The translations under genes and the position numbers were made by a program. A stretch of DNA of 64,000 nt from Rhynchopus euleeides (taxonomy: Eukaryota; Euglenozoa; Diplonemea; Diplonemida; Diplonemidae): the NCBI GenBank assembly GCA_963210315.1, contig OY723286.1:930001-994000 (forward strand), written 5' to 3'. Below the pieces are notes generated by a model. That model was given only the letters and a program-made list of their open reading frames with translations, was not told where the DNA came from and ran no database searches. How positions within the stretch are numbered: the stretch's first letter is position 1; each line of letters starts with the position of its first letter. Below, in pieces: positions 20,535-29,883 of this stretch.

Positions 20535-21200
20535 GCCGGGGGCCAGGGGAAAAAAAAAGCGGAGGTGTCAGGTGTGTCATCAGCCACGGCCCGCCCGCAC
20601 ATGATGTGTGGCTGCGGTACGCTGGGATGGATGTAGCAAAGGGCACAACAGCGCTGCTGAGAGGCAGGCGGAGCGCGAGAGGGCTCAGGGCACACCTGTG
20701 CCACAAGGACAAATACAAAATATATAAGCATGGCCATATGGCCGTATGGATCGCCGCAGGCAGAACAGAACAGGGGCAGGAGCACTCGAACCGATGTGGT
20801 GGTGAGGCGCCGCCGTAGCGAACAGAACAGACTGCCTGTGGGATGCAAAAAAGAAAATGATATCCAGGTACAGCCGCAACAACAGGTGTGGGACCAGGGT
20901 ACCGTAGAGAAGCAAGTCGGGTAAAGGGTAAAGGGTAAAGGGGAGGGAGGGGGGAGAGGGAGAAATCATTGAGAGAGTGTGTGTGACCCCACCCGTCTCC
21001 CCCCCCATCCCGTAAAGCATGAGATTCAGCCGTGCCCTGCCGCACGCCGCACGCCGCACGTGCTGCCCTGGGTCTCTGCCCCGACCTCGAGGTGTATTCG
21101 AGCGAAGCAGGACACTCCAGGCACGCACAGCAGCAGAGCCTGGTTCCGTTCCCGTTCCCGTCCCCGTTCCCAGTGCACACAACTGGGATGATCTGCTGCC
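20535..21200. repeat. Duplicated 3' flank of CAP/LamG gene, copy 1
   Basis: About 660 bp nearly identical to 50825-51488. Includes the short tandem GGGTAAA run at 20920-20942. No supported gene inside. Confidence 0.85.
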
Positions 21201-23420
21201 TCACGCCCCACACGTGTCCAGCTCAAACGAGGTCACCTCGCCGTCCAGCGGGCTGTCATGTGACCAGTGGCTCAGCCCGATGAGGTTGCCGTTCCGCTGC
21301 ACGGCAGGCGGTGCAGCGACGGGCCCCTGTGCACACAAAGCACCGTCCACATACATCGCCGCCTTCCCGTTGAGCACAGACGCCTCGAAGGCAAAGGTGC
21401 GCCCCAGAGGTGCCTGCCTGTCGCATGTGATGGAATGCGAACGGGTGCCCACAAACACGAACAGCGACAGCTTGCCGCTCCACCCGTGCTGTGTGACAAG
21501 CACGTTGTCCTGCGGATCCCCGTTCCCAAATTCAAACACACGCGCATATTTGCCGTACGTGTTGATCAGAACACGGGCCGTCACACGGAAGTTCCCGCCG
21601 AACGTCAGCGGCGCGTTCTGGTCAAACGTGCCGGCAGACTGGAATGACACAACCCGCACCGCCTGTGGGCACTCAGTGTGCGCCGGGTCGACGGGTGCGG
21701 GGGGGGTCGCAACAGGCGGAGGTACAGGCGTAGCCGTGCTGGGCGCTGCGGTCGTCGGGGGTGCAGGTGTCGCTGTGTTGGGCGCTGCAGTCGCAGGGGG
21801 TGCAGGTGTAGCTGTGCTCGGCACTGCTGTCGCAGGGGGTGCAGGTGTCGCTGTGTTGGGCACTGCGGTCGTAGGGGGTGCAGGTGTAGCTGTGCTCGGC
21901 ACTGCAGTCGGGACAGCGTCCGGCAGCGGAGTCGCCGAGGGGACTGCGTTGTGAGGCCCGCACATGTGCAGCTGAAACGAGCTCACCTCGCCGATGAGCT
22001 GGCCGTCGGTGCCCTTGTAGTATTTGTTCGGGTGGGCCTTCCCGATGAGGTTGACATTCCGCTGCACGAGACGCGGTGCAGCGACGGGCCCCTCTGCGCA
22101 CAATTCACCGTTCACATACAGCGCCCCATGTCCGTCGATCACAGACGCCTCAAAGGTAAAGGTCACCCCCCCCAGAGGTACATGCCTGGAGCAGGTGATG
22201 GACTCCCAACGGGTGCCCACAAGTACGGACAGCATCAGGTGGCCGGTCTTCTTGTACTGATGGACAACCACGTTGTCCTTCTCAGCCCCGTTCCCAAAGT
22301 TAAACATAGGCGCATCGTGGGTCATCAGTCTGACAGAAGCACTGCCCGTCACAAGGAAGTTCCCGCCGAACGTCAGCGGCGCGTTCTGGTCAAACGTGTC
22401 GGCAGAGTGGAATGACGCAACCCGCACCGCGTCTGGGCACTCGGTGTGCGCCGCGTCCGCGGGTGCGTGCGTCAGAGGTGCAGGTGTAGCTGTGCTGGGC
22501 ACTTCAGTCGGGGCCGGGACTGGGGTGTAACTGTTCCCCTCTGCCGTGCAGACCCGCACTGGGCGCCCCAGCCCGTCGTGGCACTGCGCCACGGTCCTGT
22601 TTTTCTGCCTGCTCGCGTGGTACTGCGGGTTGATCCCCCCCGCGCACAGGTGATCGTCGCAGAAGGAGGTGTCATAAGGGCCGCCATAGGTCGTACACCC
22701 GAGACAGATCGACGCATACAATTCATTCAACCCGTCCAGATACGGGTAGCCATCATCCATCGGAGGCCAGTAGTTGCAATGCACCACCACCCCCGACTTC
22801 CACTGGCCAGGTGCTCCCACGATCCCGTCCGGGCAGGCAGCTGCCGCGCAGCCGACGTAGCGCGTCTTGCTGCTAAGCACCTGGCTCCAGTGCCCGCATG
22901 TATCCGCATAGCAGATCTTCTTCTTCCAGTCGAACAGGTCCCCCTCAGCCGCCCAACTGTCCACAGCGCTTGCCACATACTTCGATCTGTCCGTTGACTC
23001 CGTGAACAGGTCCTCGTTGTTCTTGAAAAGCGCGACATTTTCCCCTGCGGTCAGAGGCGATGTCCATCCGTACGACACCTTGTCCTTTATCTCCTTGTAG
23101 TCTGCATTGATCCCACCCGATCCACCGAAGTGCCCGTAGTAGCAGTGTGGCGCCCGCTTCTTCGCCATCGCCTCCAGACCGGGGTCCCAGTACATCTCCT
23201 GGATCCCGGCAGCGAAAGGGTGCCCTATGCCCTGCCCGCCCTTCGCCCACAACCTCCGCTTTGCGTTGTGCGCATCCAGCAGTGCCCGCTTCTCCTCCAC
23301 ACTCAGCTCAAGGTCGACACCAGGTGCGCCCTGCGCAAAGCTGCCGCACCACGCCGCTACCGCCGCACCGACTAGCGCCATCCGCCATGGGCGTGGGCGG
23401 CACGCGCTGCCGTGCTGCAT
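21201..23420 (-). CDS. Secreted CAP-domain protein with two LamG-like domains, copy 1
   Basis: Start ATG 23420; 739 residues. A short basic head is followed by the hydrophobic core MALVGAAVAAWCGSFAQG, a signal peptide. Residues ~42-215 form a CAP (SCP/TAPS) domain: LLDAHNAKRR, TAGENVALF, CGHWSQVLSSKTRYVGCAAA and VVHCNYWPP carry the family His/Glu and signature motifs. A Cys-rich hinge follows. Two related ~150-residue domains (each starting TECP[DQ]AVRV.SF.SA.TFDQNAPLTFGG and ending with a Cys near the end) have LamG/concanavalin-like strands. They are joined by a mucin-like linker of ~13-residue TATPAPP.TAVP units. CAP proteins bind sterols or act in host or prey interactions; the role here is unknown. 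Its duplicate at 51489-53663 has one linker unit fewer. Confidence 0.88.
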   Translation of the reverse strand: MQHGSACRPRPWRMALVGAAVAAWCGSFAQGAPGVDLELSVEEKRALLDAHNAKRRLWAKGGQGIGHPFAAGIQEMYWDPGLEAMAKKRAPHCYYGHFGGSGGINADYKEIKDKVSYGWTSPLTAGENVALFKNNEDLFTESTDRSKYVASAVDSWAAEGDLFDWKKKICYADTCGHWSQVLSSKTRYVGCAAAACPDGIVGAPGQWKSGVVVHCNYWPPMDDGYPYLDGLNELYASICLGCTTYGGPYDTSFCDDHLCAGGINPQYHASRQKNRTVAQCHDGLGRPVRVCTAEGNSYTPVPAPTEVPSTATPAPLTHAPADAAHTECPDAVRVASFHSADTFDQNAPLTFGGNFLVTGSASVRLMTHDAPMFNFGNGAEKDNVVVHQYKKTGHLMLSVLVGTRWESITCSRHVPLGGVTFTFEASVIDGHGALYVNGELCAEGPVAAPRLVQRNVNLIGKAHPNKYYKGTDGQLIGEVSSFQLHMCGPHNAVPSATPLPDAVPTAVPSTATPAPPTTAVPNTATPAPPATAVPSTATPAPPATAAPNTATPAPPTTAAPSTATPVPPPVATPPAPVDPAHTECPQAVRVVSFQSAGTFDQNAPLTFGGNFRVTARVLINTYGKYARVFEFGNGDPQDNVLVTQHGWSGKLSLFVFVGTRSHSITCDRQAPLGRTFAFEASVLNGKAAMYVDGALCAQGPVAAPPAVQRNGNLIGLSHWSHDSPLDGEVTSFELDTCGA

Positions 23421-23514
23421 AGCTGGGGCTGTGAAGGGGGGGAACGCTGTCCGGTCCCGGTATCTGTGGTGGTGTGCGGGTGCGGTGGTGCTGCGATCGA
23501 GCAAAATCAAATCA

Positions 23515-23690
23515 AATCAACTCAAACCGCCGTTGCAAAGCAGAGCTTCATCTGCGGCAGGGGGGTCGGGGCGTGCGTGACGAACGGGGCAGTGCAGTCG
23601 ATGCGCTGCGGCATTTCATCTGCTTCCGTTGATCCCGGTGATCCGGTTGCTTCCGCCCTCTTTTTGGTCCGATCGGATCGTGTCCGTAGC
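23515..23690. repeat. Dispersed module zeta, copy 2
   Basis: Upstream of CAP/LamG copy 1. Matches 20336-20470 and, over a longer stretch including GGTCCGATCGGATCGTGTCC, 53757-53940. Confidence 0.75.
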
Positions 23691-23789
23691 GCGAGGAAGC
23701 AGGTACAAATGGCACATGTCAGCGCCAGGCAGGGAAACATTTTCCGAGTCTCTCTGCGCTCAGACCAGGTCAGGGTGAAACGGAATGTC

Positions 23790-23836
23790 GGCATCTCCGT
23801 GTGCTGAGACACCGCAAGCAGGACAGACTTCCCCAT
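23790..23836 (-). pseudogene. Fragment of DJ-1-type gene (5' end only)
   Basis: ATG 23836 and the next ~15 codons (MGKSVLLAVSQHTEMP) match the start of the DJ-1-type gene at 20194, and the ~30 bp before the ATG also match its 5' flank. The similarity stops abruptly at about 23789. It is a detached gene start with nothing of the protein body, joined to the shared module that precedes the Cys-rich gene. Confidence 0.8.
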
Positions 23837-23867
23837 CGTTGGTTTGTGTTGTGTTGTGGGTACGGTG

Positions 23868-25155
23868 CGGGAGACGGTGCATACACACACGTCCACACTG
23901 CACTGCGCGCACCGGGATGTAGCCACTCATGCTCATACTGCACGTAGTGGCACAGGGCACAGGACACAGAGGACACAACAGCAAGCATACACAGCGAGAT
24001 GAAACAGCAAGAAGCGAAGTGCCACGTGGGCCCGCACGAGGCACAGCACAAGGCTGTGCCTCTGGCCTATGCGGTGACGGCGGACACCACCCCACCGCCG
24101 ACAGGCAGAGCCGCCAGCAGCGTTGGTGTGGGTGGTGTGGGGCGTGCCCCGATTCTACCATGCAGGGTCACACGTGGCAGCAGCACAAAATGAAGCGAAA
24201 CGAAGCGTAAACAAAGCAAAGGCATAACACCGTCAGGCAGCTCCGCAATAAACATCGGAGGCACACATGCATGTGTGGACATGCACGGACAGATACGTAT
24301 GCCCACAGTGGGGATCGCATCGAGAGCAGGTGCTCGATGTGCGTTCTGCACTGCAGCAAAAGACTCACGCGTGGTTGTGCGCGTGCGTGCAGGTGGGTGG
24401 AGGGGATCATCACCTGCGGAGCTGGTCCTCCTTCTTGCACGTGATGTTGATGCAGCACATCGTCTCGCGCTTGCACACCCCAGACACAAAGTCCGCGTCG
24501 GTGCACTCGGAATCCAGAACCTGCTCGAACCCGGCCCCGCAAGACGGGATCGCAAGGCAGCAGATCACAGGAACGTCCTTCACACACTTCCCCACCCCGG
24601 GCACCTCCTCCACGCACGTGTACCCCTGCCCGCACGTCGTCGCCGCACACGGGGCAGTCGAGGGCACGCACGCACCGCGCCCCTGCGCGTCCTCCAGGCA
24701 CGTGAACCCACTGTCGCACCGGATCGCGTCGCACCCCACCACCACCGGGGAAGGCACAGGCGTGGGTGCGGCAGGCCGGCAGAAGCCCCACCCGAACACC
24801 TCGCGGCACTCGTACCCTGCGCGGCACTGCACCACGGCACACCCACGGGGCAGCACCCACGACGGCAGGCACACCCCCAGGTCCCCGATCGCAGCGCACT
24901 GCATCCCCTCCAGGCACGTCACCGCCGCACACGGGTTCGTCGTGGCATCCACGCAGCGCGCCACACCGTCCTCCTCCACGCACGTCCACCCCTGCGGGCA
25001 CGACGTGGCCGCACACCCGGCGGTGTGCCCCGGCAGCTGTGCGTTGGCACCGGCCCACGCCACAGCGGCAACAAGTGCGATACGGCTCAGCATTGTGTGT
25101 GTTGGGTGTGTGTGCGTGGATGGCTCTGTGTGAATGTGCATGTGGATGTCTGTAC
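23868..25155. repeat. Duplicated block with Cys-rich gene, copy 1
   Basis: About 1.29 kb almost identical to 29880-31165, covering the Cys-rich gene, ~540 bp downstream and ~60 bp upstream. Very few differences, so a recent direct duplication about 6.0 kb apart. Confidence 0.92.
24410..25093 (-). CDS. Secreted Cys-rich repeat protein with CC domain, copy 1
   Basis: The 227-residue protein from ATG 25093 starts with signal peptide MLSRIALVAAVAWAGANA. It then has four or five short modules of the type C-[AD]-A-x-x-C-x-x-G-[YFWM]-x-C-x-x-x-x-G-x-x-x-C (for example CAATTCGQGYTCVEEVPGVG), which recall follistatin/EGF-like short Cys modules common in protist secreted proteins. The C-terminal ~45 residues form the CC module (VICCLAIPSCGAGFEQ...CCINITC) also found twice in the gene at 3531-3899. 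It is in a duplicated block; the other copy differs in only a few residues (K/Q before DVPVICC, M/T in LEG.QC). Likely extracellular; function unknown. Confidence 0.85.
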   Translation of the reverse strand: MLSRIALVAAVAWAGANAQLPGHTAGCAATSCPQGWTCVEEDGVARCVDATTNPCAAVTCLEGMQCAAIGDLGVCLPSWVLPRGCAVVQCRAGYECREVFGWGFCRPAAPTPVPSPVVVGCDAIRCDSGFTCLEDAQGRGACVPSTAPCAATTCGQGYTCVEEVPGVGKCVKDVPVICCLAIPSCGAGFEQVLDSECTDADFVSGVCKRETMCCINITCKKEDQLRR

Positions 25156-26012
25156 GTCTCAACTGGAGCAGGTGCACCATATCCCATGCCCTTTGCAACG
25201 AGGAGGGCGTATCGATCGGGTGGGGCAGCGGGGCGGTGTGGCTGCACTGCCACTTCACTAGCTTGACCTCCCGAAACCACGCAGCGGACTTGGCGCAACA
25301 TGTGTGTATCATCTCACAGATGCCCCCCTCCCACTGCCGCACTTCGCCCGAACCAGGCGAGCTGCAGGGACACAAAAGAGGAGAAACGATGATGGAATAT
25401 GGAGGGTAAGCAAATGAATGAAACACCACAAGAGCAAGGCAAGAAACACATCTCAGCTTGTTGCCCTGGAGGACCCAGAGCGCCGAAGGGGGGGGGGGGG
25501 GCAGGCACAGCACAAGACAGGACCACCGCGTTGGTAGGAAGTAATCGCGTGACAGGCGTAGGCATGTCATACAGGTGCAGGTCTTGTGCCCTCCTTTCTG
25601 TGCAGGCACAGTCAACAACCGAGATGCACATGTGCAGGTGGCCCTCAGTCAAGTGTGGCATCTGCAACTAGCATAGGGTGAGGTGGGATGTGGGGGGGCG
25701 TGAAAAACAAAACAAAGCAAATGTGTGAAAGCAGCAAAGCATCGACACGGCAAGCAGGCCACGTGGCACACCCGCATGAAGCAGATGAATCCGGCACACG
25801 GTGGCTTCCCAAATAAAGTCAACACAACTGTTGCGATGCGGCTGAACCGTTCGGCTGCAACACACGGCTGCAGCCACTGCACAGCTCAGTGTGGCGGCAG
25901 CAGCAGGAGTGTCTATCGAAGGTTGGGGAGGGGTGGCGTGTTGGAGAGAAACGAAACATGCGGCAGGGGCATGTATCAGTGTGCGCCCTGCTCTATTGAG
26001 CTGCCCGGTGCT
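25156..26012. other. Intergenic, no supported gene
   Basis: About 0.86 kb. A G run of about twelve lies at 25489-25501. Nothing else recognised. Confidence 0.45.
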
Positions 26013-27338
26013 CTACCCGAGCACGCGGCATGTCCACCCAGCCCCGCTGCACGACGTCAGGCACTGCGCGTACCACTGGTGCTGCTCGTAGCAACGTGTG
26101 CCGCCTGCGCAGCAGCGTGGCGCCTGCTTGCACCCGCCCCACTTGCCGATCGTCTTGCTGCAGGTGCCTCCGGAGGGTGGTTGAGGCTGGGGCTGGGGCT
26201 GAGGCTGTGGTGCAGGTGCAGGAGGGCTGTTATCGCCCCCCGCCAGCTCAAAGCGGAACTGTTGCACAGGGGACACCGCGCAGGACCACTGGTGCACCCG
26301 CGCCCCGTTGCGGGTGCGTGTGTTCCAGTCGACGTCGACACACTTCCCGCTGTGCACAGCACGCAGGGTGTAGTACCCGTCACCCGCGCCCACCACGGCG
26401 AACTGCTGGTTGGCCCCCTCAGAGCAGGCCCACTGCTGCAGCCGTGCCCCGTTGCTGTGCGACACGCGCTCCACGTCGAGGCACTTCCCCGAGTGCACGT
26501 TGGTGAGGTCGTACCTCCCCCGCCCCTGCTCCGCACGCGCCACTGCTGGTTGGCCTGCCCGGCCCACCCCCACTGCTGCACCTTCACCCCGTTGCCACGT
26601 CCCGCCCCCGCCACCTCCAGCACCTTCCCGGATGCACGCACAACCAGCCTGTACGTCTGCCCTGACTGCAGGGCGCCAGACCCGCCTGTAGGGGGCTGTG
26701 GCTGCGGCTGTGGCTGTGGTGCAGGTGGCGTCGGGGGGACAGGAGCAGGTGCAGGTGCAGGTGCACCGCCACCCCCCATCTGCACGTCAATCACGTTGTA
26801 GAAGCTGTTCGCCGTGTCGCCCACATCCCACACACCCAGGATGACGTGGTAGCCCTGCCGCGTCGGCACGTTGCACTGGTGGAACAGCTCTGTGGGCGGC
26901 TGCCGCATCCCCCCGTCCTGCGTGCAGAAGGGGGCAGACTCGAACGACGCACGCGACAGCGGGGCGTTCGCATTCCACCCGTTGCGTGTGATGTAGTACT
27001 TGAAGTCACGGGTCACGTGGTTCGCCTGGAACCACCACTTGAAGGTCACCCGCCCGGAAGACAGCGGCACCTTGTGCCAGCGCGTCGCACTCTGCACGTT
27101 CATGTCCGGGAAGCGGCTGTTGGCCGCTGCCGCTGCAATCCTCCCGTCGGGCGGCCCACGGCTGGGGTAGCCTTCAGGCCCCTCCAGGCTCCACGGCTCG
27201 TACTGGATCTGCCCGCAGTTCTGGTTCTTCCGCACCTTCGTGTAGCACAGGTACCCGCGCGACCCAGGCGACTCGATGTGACCGTGCCCTGCAACCCCGA
27301 GTGCGTACAAGCACACCCAACACAGCCTGTGCCCGCAT
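26013..27338 (-). CDS. Secreted AA10-type LPMO with ricin-type lectin and CBM1-like domains, frame-disrupted
   Basis: A lytic polysaccharide monooxygenase: copper enzymes that cleave crystalline chitin or cellulose oxidatively. After the signal region, mature HGHIESPGSRGYLCY supplies the N-terminal His of the histidine brace; FKWWFQANHVTRDFKYYITR the second His; GWNANAPLSRASFESAPFC and VWDVGDTANSFYNVIDVQ are typical AA10 motifs with the axial Phe. Ala-Pro and Gln-Pro linkers separate a ricin-type beta-trefoil (QQW, LQQWAC and HQWSC repeats) and a C-terminal CBM1-like module (KWGGCKQAPRCC..GTRCYEQHQWYAQCL). The ATG at 27338 (MRAQAVLGVL) is one frame away from the mature part, and the lectin changes frame near a G tract at about 26515-26535. 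Both may be homopolymer errors or true decay. Confidence 0.82.
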
Positions 27339-27353
27339 GGCTGTTCTGCCTGG

Positions 27354-27515
27354 TGTCGACCGATGTGGCCTGCGTGCGGTGGGGTGTAGTGTGGCGCAAC
27401 AGTGCAGAGTGTGCAGGCCAGGCAAGGGGGGGGGAGGTAGACTTGTGGGTGGTGTGGTGTCGGTGCGGGTGTGACGGGTGTGGTTGAATGAGGCACAGCT
27501 GTCGCTGTGACGGGG
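27354..27515. repeat. Composite upstream module of the LPMO gene
   Basis: Starts just upstream of the LPMO ATG. Its first ~90 bp (TGTGTCGACC-like to GGAGGTAGAC) match 29395-29505 upstream of the glycoprotein gene; its last ~70 bp (CTTGTGGGTGGTGTGGTGTC onward) match 18833-18920 upstream of the pacifastin-like gene. Two modules seen separately elsewhere are joined here. Confidence 0.7.
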
Positions 27516-28118
27516 TACGCTCATGACAGGCAAGCGCAATCACTTGAGCTAAGGGGAAGGGGCTCCCTCGGAAGAGGCTATCTGGCACCTGCAGACAACA
27601 CGGCAACAACCTCCTCCAATGCAAAGAAGCCCCTCAGGAAGGATGCCCGCTGATGCGCAAGCCTGCCACCACACGCGGGGACGGTCCCCACGCCACCCAC
27701 CCGACTGCCGCACCCCCTCCCCTGCCGTGGCGGGGGTCTCAGTGCAGCTTCGTGACCACAAGCGCCCTGCCCTGCGACCCCTACCTGGGACAGGGGGTGG
27801 CTCCCCACGGACCGGGCACTACTATGCGCCCATCAGGCCGTGGGGACACCACACCCCCGCTTCACGCTGGTGGGGGCGCGACAAAGAGAGAACCAAGCAG
27901 AAGAACAAAACGAAGCAAAGACAATAGGGCAACAGTGTGTTCCATAGCACACGCCCCTCCCTGCTGGGAAGCCGTTGAGCGAACAATACGGCAGCCTTCA
28001 AAGCAGCGTGCTGTGACAGGGGTGCAGCCCCACACGAAGAAATTGGGGTCAAACCAACACCGCACCGAAAGGCAAGGCATGCGGCGTCTGATGCTCAGGT
28101 GCGCCGGTTGCCCGGCCA
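27516..28118. other. Intergenic, no supported gene
   Basis: About 0.6 kb between LPMO and glycoprotein genes. Frames are open on several strands because of GC bias, but none shows a motif. Confidence 0.45.
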
Positions 28119-29363
28119 CTACACATCGGGGCAGCCGAACAGAGCAGGGTCGCTGTGGTGGAAGGATGTGTAGAACCCTTTGCAAATGCTGTCAGAGTCG
28201 AGCCCTGGCCCGACAGTGTGTGACCCGTTCAGGCCGAGGGCTGTCTCCAGCAGGCAGCGCACGGAGCATTCTGACGTGATGTTGAACAGGGGCTGCAGCA
28301 CGCCGCCCACAAGCGGCGACTCGACACCGCCTGCACACTGCTCATCCCAGCAAGCGGGGTGCCCAGCGTACAGCGCCAGCACCAGGTTGTTGCTGAGGCA
28401 CGTCGCGTTGATGCGGCGCCCCACGCCGTGGTCGCGCCACCAGCAGCCGTCGCCCACAGCCTGGCCTGGCTGGCACTCCCCCTCGGCACGTGTGCTGTAC
28501 CATGTCCCGTCCAGCCTGTCGGCAAGCATCATGGAAGTCTCCATGTAGTAGTGCCCAGAGCCGTTGAGCCCGCCGCTGGTCGCAACAAACGTCGTGTCGT
28601 CTGGGGTGGCTTCGACAACCTTCGCTGTCTTCCCAATCCTGCAGGTGCGGGTGGCGGTGTTGTACGACCCGAAGGCAAACCCGGTGAAGGATGGCGACTT
28701 CGACACCTCCGACAGCAGCCCGCAGCAGGCCCCATCCGACACACCCGTGTGCTCGTCGTACGGCGCAGCCACCGCCGTGCTGTTCAGCACCCCCAGGGTG
28801 AAGCACCTCGGGTCTCCATCCAGCGGGGTCATGCGCACGGTGTTGCCGGTGCTCGCCTGCTCTGCCCCCACCGCCTGCTCCGCCACCGCGGCGCAGCTGC
28901 ATGCGGACCGGTTGCACAGGCTGCCGAAGGAGTCGACCCACTCGGGGACGTCATACCAGCAGAGCCTGCCTGTGATGGACGGAACGGCAAGGCCTGTGGA
29001 GCAGGCGAACACACCGGTGTCCCTGTTGGGGTTGCAGCTGCTGTAGGCGCCGAGACGCGTGTCGTGCTCCACCACGTGGCTCTCGTAGACGTTGTACCCA
29101 GGGATGCTCAGGATGGGTTGGTTGGCGCAGCCGTTGATGCCCGGGTTGACATCGCACCAGAAGGGGAAGGTCAGCTCGTAGATCCCGAAGTAGCAGTCGC
29201 CAGGGATGTCCCCCGTGTTGAAGTTGGCGAGCATGCCTGAATAGTTCAAGGGGGTCACACGATACCATGTGTCGTTCTGCACAGCGGCTTGGGCAAACAT
29301 AGCAGAGTGGCACAGCGTCACCAGTAGCATCAGAAGCGAGCGGCAGGCATCAACGGCAGGCAT
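28119..29363 (-). CDS. Secreted Cys-rich glycoprotein of unknown family
   Basis: The 414-residue protein from ATG 29363 has a signal-peptide-like head (SLLMLLVTLCHSAMFAQA) and about 25 cysteines spread over its length, often in pairs of motifs such as DCYFGIYELTFPFWCD, RLCWYDVPEW, ACSCAAVAEQ, DGACCGLLSEV and GCWWRDHGVG. At least seven N-glycosylation sequons are present (NDT, NYS, NRS, NST, NGS, NAT, NIT). No repeats, membrane anchor or catalytic motif were recognised. The aromatic/Cys-rich layout suggests a stable extracellular protein. It shares an upstream module with the LPMO gene next to it, so the two may be expressed together; that is inference. Confidence 0.8.
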   Translation of the reverse strand: MPAVDACRSLLMLLVTLCHSAMFAQAAVQNDTWYRVTPLNYSGMLANFNTGDIPGDCYFGIYELTFPFWCDVNPGINGCANQPILSIPGYNVYESHVVEHDTRLGAYSSCNPNRDTGVFACSTGLAVPSITGRLCWYDVPEWVDSFGSLCNRSACSCAAVAEQAVGAEQASTGNTVRMTPLDGDPRCFTLGVLNSTAVAAPYDEHTGVSDGACCGLLSEVSKSPSFTGFAFGSYNTATRTCRIGKTAKVVEATPDDTTFVATSGGLNGSGHYYMETSMMLADRLDGTWYSTRAEGECQPGQAVGDGCWWRDHGVGRRINATCLSNNLVLALYAGHPACWDEQCAGGVESPLVGGVLQPLFNITSECSVRCLLETALGLNGSHTVGPGLDSDSICKGFYTSFHHSDPALFGCPDV

Positions 29364-29394
29364 CGTGTTGGATTGTGTGAGGCGGGAATAACAC

Positions 29395-29505
29395 TGTGTC
29401 GACCGATGTGGCCTGCGTGCGGTGGTGGTGGTGGTGTGGTGTGGCGCAACAGTGCAGAGTGTGCAGGCCAGGCAAGGGGTGGGGGGTGCGGAGGTAGACC
29501 AAGAA
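29395..29505. repeat. Upstream module gamma, glycoprotein-gene copy
   Basis: Matches 27354-27442 upstream of the LPMO gene, at a similar distance from the start codon. Confidence 0.7.
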
Positions 29506-29569
29506 TGTGCGGGAGGCGAGGGGAGGAGGGGGAGCGATTCGCTTTTGGCAGCAGGGCTGCGGACTCAGA

Positions 29570-29612
29570 CCGGTTGCTCTCACCTCACAACACCCGGCAC
29601 AACATAAGTCAC
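29570..29612. repeat. Short repeat also at 31370-31412
   Basis: ACCGGTTGCTCTCACCTCAC begins a ~43-bp perfect or near-perfect match ending in CATAAGTCA. One copy lies just outside each side of the 29880-31165 block. Confidence 0.7.
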
Positions 29613-29761
29613 CTGATCACAGGAGAGCGCAACAGCAATTGAACGATTAATCGACAGGGAGGGAGGTGGGGTTTGGGCGTCCTCCTCAATCATAATCATC
29701 ACGTTCATCATCATCAGCATGACCTCTGCAGGCCTTCCCGTATCCCGCCTGCAGTGATAAT

Positions 29762-29883
29762 CAAAGCAACACATCACAGAACCACCCGAGCCTATCGACG
29801 CTCGGGTGGAGATGGCCAGCCTCTGTCTGCCGGAGGGCGCCGCATAGTGCACAGGACACGCCAGGCCCGGGTGGGACAGTGCG
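29762..29883. repeat. Dispersed module also at 43831-43950
   Basis: About 120 bp starting CAAAGCAACACATCACAGAA matches the region upstream of DJ-1 copy 2, with a diverged centre and a conserved end (CACGCCAGGCCCGGGTGGGA). Confidence 0.7.

Noticed and set aside
20920-20942. Telomere-like tandem repeat GGGTAAA
   Set aside because: Only three units, not the TTTAGGG or TTAGGG order, and repeated at 51208-51230 as part of a duplicated block.
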